64,000 nt of DNA from Brachynemurus nebulosus (Eukaryota; Arthropoda; Insecta; Neuroptera; Myrmeleontidae), in NCBI GenBank assembly GCA_035578155.1, contig JAPWDM010000003.1, positions 23,834,916 to 23,898,915 of the forward strand, written 5' to 3'. Below, in pieces: positions 59,536-64,000 of this stretch (positions are counted from its first letter, which is position 1; every line of letters starts with the position of its first letter). The notes beneath the pieces are model-generated. The model searched no databases. It was given only the letters and a program-made list of their open reading frames with translations, and was not told the origin of the DNA. Both the position numbers and the translations under genes were made by a program.

Positions 59536-60836
59536 TATTTTTTTCTTCCAATAACTTTTTACTGGTAGGAACTAAGTTATTTTTATTTGCATATTGTAAA
59601 AACACTTTTTTACCTAGAATTTAAATATTTTCTTAGAATTTATGTTGACCTAGAGTGAAATTTTTTGTTGTCTATTATTCTTTAAAAAATATTATCCCGT
59701 AGAAAGAAATTTCAAAATTCCAACAGTATTTTAAGCTTCAAAATGCTCTTTTTTAAAAAACATTATCCGTTATTTTTGACTGAGATACAGCTTCTTGAAA
59801 AAAGAGTAACAATTTTCAAAATTCTTGGCATTCTTTTAATTTTTCTGATGAGTATATTTCCTTTTAGATTTTATGATTATGTTTTGTTGTGTATACAGTA
59901 CAAAGCTGTCAACAATGATATTCTGATTAATACCGCTTCCATACATCCTAGTAGGCGTGCTATAATTCAGTAGAGGGGTCCTATTTACTCCGCCACACGG
60001 TTCATTTTTGAATCATTCCATAAACAAATATGTTAACAATAAAAAATTAATCACTGAATTAAACATGAAAAAATTAAAAAATTTCCTTTTCGTTGGTATT
60101 ATTTAGAAGGACTGAAATGAAATGTGACAGTGACGAACACGAAGCCAGAGAATAGGGGCATAATTTTTCCAAAAATTTTACTTCTACTGACTAAACTTAA
60201 CGTTATTGGGAACTTCTACCGTACATTTTATAGGTATGTGTGTAAATTTTTACGCTAGTAATTTCTTTTACATAAAAATCCAGTTAATTAATTTCTTGAT
60301 GTTTGAAGAGCAGTTTAAAAGCTTAATAAATAGAAAATGAAATTAACTCATTTGCATAGTATCTACAATGTATTTTAACATAATAGAAATACAGAGTATT
60401 TCTAATTAATCGCGACACTGAAAATACATAATCGCGACACTAAAAAAAAAAAAATAAATAAATAAATAAATAAAAATAATAAAAAAATTTAAATGACAGT
60501 TTATAGATTCCATAAGTCATATTAACTGAAACTGTTCTGACGTCATTAACAGAAGCAAAATTAGATGTACATTTTTAAGATACTATATTTACTCCAAGAT
60601 AAAAAAAGGAAAATAGACAGAAAATTTGGTTCGCCTAATTTTACTTTATTTATTGCATTTTTAAGACAAACTTTAGTTAATTTCACTTATAACTATTTTT
60701 ATTTATAAAAATGGTACATGCGCAAAAATTTATTATACTTCAATCGCCAATCAACATAATTATGGGTTGTCTTTCTGGCATGTCACACGTTCACACAATA
60801 AAATCCCGTAAAATTTAAGACATCAGATGTAAGCCG
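59536..60836. other. AT-rich DNA with an (AAAT)n run
   Basis: A short tetranucleotide run (AAATAAATAAATAAATAAAT) lies at about 60453-60475. No coding signal or shared repeat. Confidence 0.45.
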
Positions 60837-60839
60837 TAA

Positions 60840-61336
60840 GGGAGCTTCCATAAGCAACGTAGTTCCATTTTTGCCAATTTTGAACCCCTCCCTTCCTCCA
60901 TGTAGACTGCAGGTGACTTTTGCCTTGACCCTTCCCCCTCTCCCACCATAGTGGAAGTAGTTTTTTTTACTAATTCCAAAAAATATTCAATTAAAATAAT
61001 AACCTTTTTATTATAAAATATGAAAAATAAGGCACTTTTTTACTAGAATATTTCCTTAAAAAACACGTCCCCTGACAGTAAGAATTTTAATGTAAAGACT
61101 GTGTGACCACATGGTTGCATAATTCGCATGAGAAAGTTTTGTTAAATTCAAAATGTCCAAAATATTAAACACCTCATAATTAATTCAAGATTATTCTTGA
61201 ATTTTCACATTCAAATTCATATTTATTTAATTGTTCCAAATAAAACTATGCAGTCCCTCCCCCATGTAGTCCAGCCTAGCTTTTTGCATAACCCTTTCCT
61301 CCCCCCAATTAGGCTACGTAGTTTATGGACATTCCC
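60840..61336. mobile_element. TAA-flanked, PIF/Harbinger-like MITE
   Basis: The ends GGGAGCTTCCATAAGC and, inverted, GGGAATGTCCATAAAC extend to a shared ACGTAG (18 of 23 matches). TAA at 60837-60839 and 61337-61339 is a 3 bp duplication. GGG ends with a T-W-A target fit PIF/Harbinger. C-rich subterminal tracts (CCCTCCCTTCCTCC, CCCTTTCCTCCCCCC) are notable. No transposase. Confidence 0.65.
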
Positions 61337-61398
61337 TAAGGAGTGTCGCCACCTAATGATCTTATAAGAAACACTGCATACATAATTCCCTAACTTAA

Positions 61399-62275
61399 GG
61401 GGCACCACTAGTGTGACATTTTGAAAAAAATTGAAAATGCATATCTCTAAAATTTCAAGTGCATATCTCAAATAGTTTTTGAGTTACAGCCATCTGAAGA
61501 GCAGATTCTGATTTTCATTGTTAACTTTGAGGTATTGAGAAATGTATGGAAGGTTGTTAGTTCGGGAGTTTCTGGACGTGGCTACCAGTCACATGTTGTG
61601 GAGCAGCTAGACCCTGGCATATTCAAACGACTCATCTAGTTTTACTATGACCGTTATAGTGAGTACATCGTAAATAATTTTAGTAAAAATTCTCAATGAT
61701 TAAAACTAAAAGGTAAGGTAAAGAAAAACTACATTTTCGAAATTTGCTGCAGTTATAACTCGAAGACAAATCGATTTGATTCTTATTGCAGCTTCTTTTA
61801 TATATGTTTCTTTGTGCCACGAACCTCCAGTTTTCCGATCGAATAAAAAATCTAATTTTTGCAGGCCACAATTCATCAAATTTTCGTGCAAAATTTGAAA
61901 CTTTTTATTAAAAACTCGCCATTTTGTTAAATTTCAACTTTTTTTTCGATTGAGGTTCATGGCATGGGCAATACCTTCTAGTTTAATAAGTTTTTTGGTT
62001 TTTTTGATTTCAGGCACTGTGAAGGTCGCTATCACTGCAGCAGTGGGGGGACTTTTTTCGGAGCCTTGGGAGATCGAGAATAACTCACTGAATTTCCAAT
62101 TTTTTGGTCCAAAAATTTTATCATGAATTTATTATATATCAACGAATATATCCTATATAAAATACAGGATAATATAAATATTTTAATAAAATATTAAAAT
62201 ATTCCATACAGTAGTTTTCTTTAAAAAAATTCCTAAAAATCCCCTTTTTTCAGGCGGTCACACTAGTGGTCCGCC
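61399..62275. mobile_element. TTAA-flanked element (ACCACTAGTGTGAC ends)
   Basis: The ends GGGGCACCACTAGTGTGAC and, inverted, GGCGGACCACTAGTGTGAC agree at 17 of 19. TTAA at 61395-61398 and 62276-62279 is the target duplication, as in piggyBac or Kolobok superfamilies. The 877 bp interior includes two overlapping minus frames (61680-61891) with no recognisable transposase motif. Confidence 0.75.
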
Positions 62276-62279
62276 TTAA

Positions 62280-62405
62280 TCGCACATAATAGTGATTTTT
62301 CAATCAACTAGATAAAAAATTACCGTGATTCACTGTATCACGCTAGAAAAATCAGTGATTTTTTAATTAGTTGATTAAAAACCATGTGTGACCTATTATG
62401 TGTGG
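62280..62405. mobile_element. Short TTAA-flanked hairpin MITE
   Basis: The left TCGCACATAATAG and the inverted right CCACACATAATAG pair, and inner TTTTTCAATCAACTAGATAA pairs with TTAATTAGTTGATTAAAAA. It lies between TTAA at 62276-62279 (shared with the preceding element) and 62406-62409. Length 126 bp, no coding capacity. Confidence 0.65.
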
Positions 62406-62409
62406 TTAA

Positions 62410-64000
62410 GTTAGAAAACTACGTTTAATTAATTATCATATACGCTCACGAGAGGCGACCCCCTTTATGGCTTACGTCTTACGTCATTTTCTTGTGTGGT
62501 CAGGATCATCATTAATTCTAAATGTTGCAATTTGAATAGAATAGTCTGTCCCTGTTCTTTTAGATATATATGGTATGTATGCACACTGTTAATTGATATA
62601 CACTAATTAATTAAGTATACATGTAAGGTATGTATCTATTTAACGATGTGTCTTTAGTTAATAACGTTCAATGTTGTTTAATGAGTCCAATATATCGTAG
62701 GCTTTTGGTATAAATGTGTATCAGAATATAATTAATTATAATGAAAAATATAAATTAATTACGAAGTTTTATAATTATATTTCAAACATAACTTTGAACC
62801 GTATTTAAACTGGCAGGAAAAACGGAAAATTATTGAAAGAAACTCTTAAATTTATATTTAATTGTACAATATTACCTAATAGCGTATACATATTTTTTCT
62901 TTCTATATTGGTATAACTTAATTCAGGTTAGTTGAAGCATTGCTATTTCATGGATTTTATTCCTATTTTATAGTCATATCGCATCAAATAAAATTGTTGG
63001 CAACGATAACATTTCTCTGGTGAGCGTTTGGGGGAACTAACGTACAATAAAGGTACTGATTTTAATGTTATTTCATTGTTTTAAAAAAGATTTTTGACGA
63101 TTTCATTGTTAGACATTTACAAAACAGTAAAAATTACTACAAGACCTTTTCGCCAGGGTGAACAGTATTTTAAAAGTAGAATGTTGATGTATGTTGGTCT
63201 CAATTCTGTGAAAATTGTTCGTCATACGTTAGTTTCGCGACTCATCGCTAGGGAATCATATCATTGTCAATAAGCTAGGGAATAACTTTTAATAAAGACA
63301 TTAAGTAAGCTAATTGTAAGTATCCAGAGTAAATTTTATAGGATTACATTACGACGCTTGTAATCTTTGAAAATATATTTTTGAAAACAAACAAAACAGG
63401 AGGTCATATAATTTGATATGGATAAAATTAAAGCACGCGCACTAGATTAATAATAGTTTAGCGAAAACCCTACGTTCCAAGCGTCTTATTGCTATCATTT
63501 ATGTTAATTTTAAAATGATTTATTTAATAAAAATATTAGATTTTAAAATGACCTTATTTAACTGTAAATTTCAATAAAATTAAAGTGATCAAAAGAGAAA
63601 ATATCTTAAGTTATGCTCGATTGAGTAAAAAATGTAAATATATTAATAGTATTAGACATTTATTATGAAAATATAGTTAGTAAGTAAAAAAACTGAGTAT
63701 GGTTAAATTTTTGTAACAACACAAAAAGTTCATTGACCTAGTTGTTAATCCTAATAAAAAATGTTTATACATATTTAAAATACTAGAAAATATTCTCATT
63801 ACTTTTTGCTATTAAAATTATTATATTAATTTGCATATAAGTTTTAAAATATTTAATAGTTTTTGATTAAACTTTACGATAATTATTGCAGTATAATACT
63901 TTGATAAACCATCACGCTTCTTGTTGTGCAATGCTAACTGCGAAAGTATATAGTGTAGAGACATCTAGGTCAAAATAAAAAAAGTAAAATAGAGAACTGT
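62410..64000. other. AT-rich DNA, nothing recognised
   Basis: The last 1.6 kb contains no supported gene, repeat or element. A slightly CpG-bearing patch occurs at 62446-62495. Confidence 0.45.

Overview
The window reads as AT-rich, gene-poor, TE-littered nuclear DNA from an arthropod, most likely an insect. Evidence is the base composition, long (TA)n tracts, and fossils of typical animal DNA transposons (Tc1-like, pogo-like, hAT, piggyBac, Helitron) plus a truncated LINE. The species cannot be told from sequence alone. No long open reading frame exists. The only plausible host coding sequence is a short Ser/Thr/His-rich exon on the minus strand (13097-13254), which ends in a consensus 5' splice donor. 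A CpG-bearing block at 28140-28400 looks promoter- or 5'UTR-like. The rest is probably intergenic or very long intron.

Layout. 1-2006: foldback element built from ~120 bp tandem units in opposed orientation. 2.1-9.1 kb: (AT)n tract, a hAT MITE, a hairpin repeat, an inverted pair of repeats overlapping a pogo/Tigger-like element, and a mariner-like end. 9.7-18.2 kb: three members of a TA-flanked element with CACGGAGAG ends, two hAT MITEs, the coding exon and a Tc1-like end. 18.8-23.6 kb: second hairpin repeat, a 1.0 kb foldback, a TAA-flanked MITE and a minus copy of family X. 25.6-31.2 kb: a Helitron-like element, the CpG block, a 1.85 kb foldback and a decayed hAT MITE. 33.8-36.7 kb: a 2.9 kb hAT element with 8 bp target duplications and TCTTGG hexamer arrays at both ends. 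37.9-44.8 kb: second Helitron-like element, pogo-like element with a zinc-finger remnant, piggyBac MITE, X pieces, a 1.5 kb foldback and a tRNA-derived SINE head. 46.6-59.5 kb: LINE 3' end with 12 bp duplications, small hAT MITE, several X copies (one split by a hAT MITE with 8 bp duplications), a Tc1 transposase remnant and a near-perfect 0.49 kb palindrome. 60.8-62.4 kb: a TAA-flanked element, then two abutting TTAA-flanked elements.

The genes do not form a system. What links the region is its mobile DNA: one family (called X here) recurs at least ten times with the same terminus and carries four of the five long (TA)n tracts. Uninterrupted paralogues inside the window act as empty sites that confirm two of the insertions.
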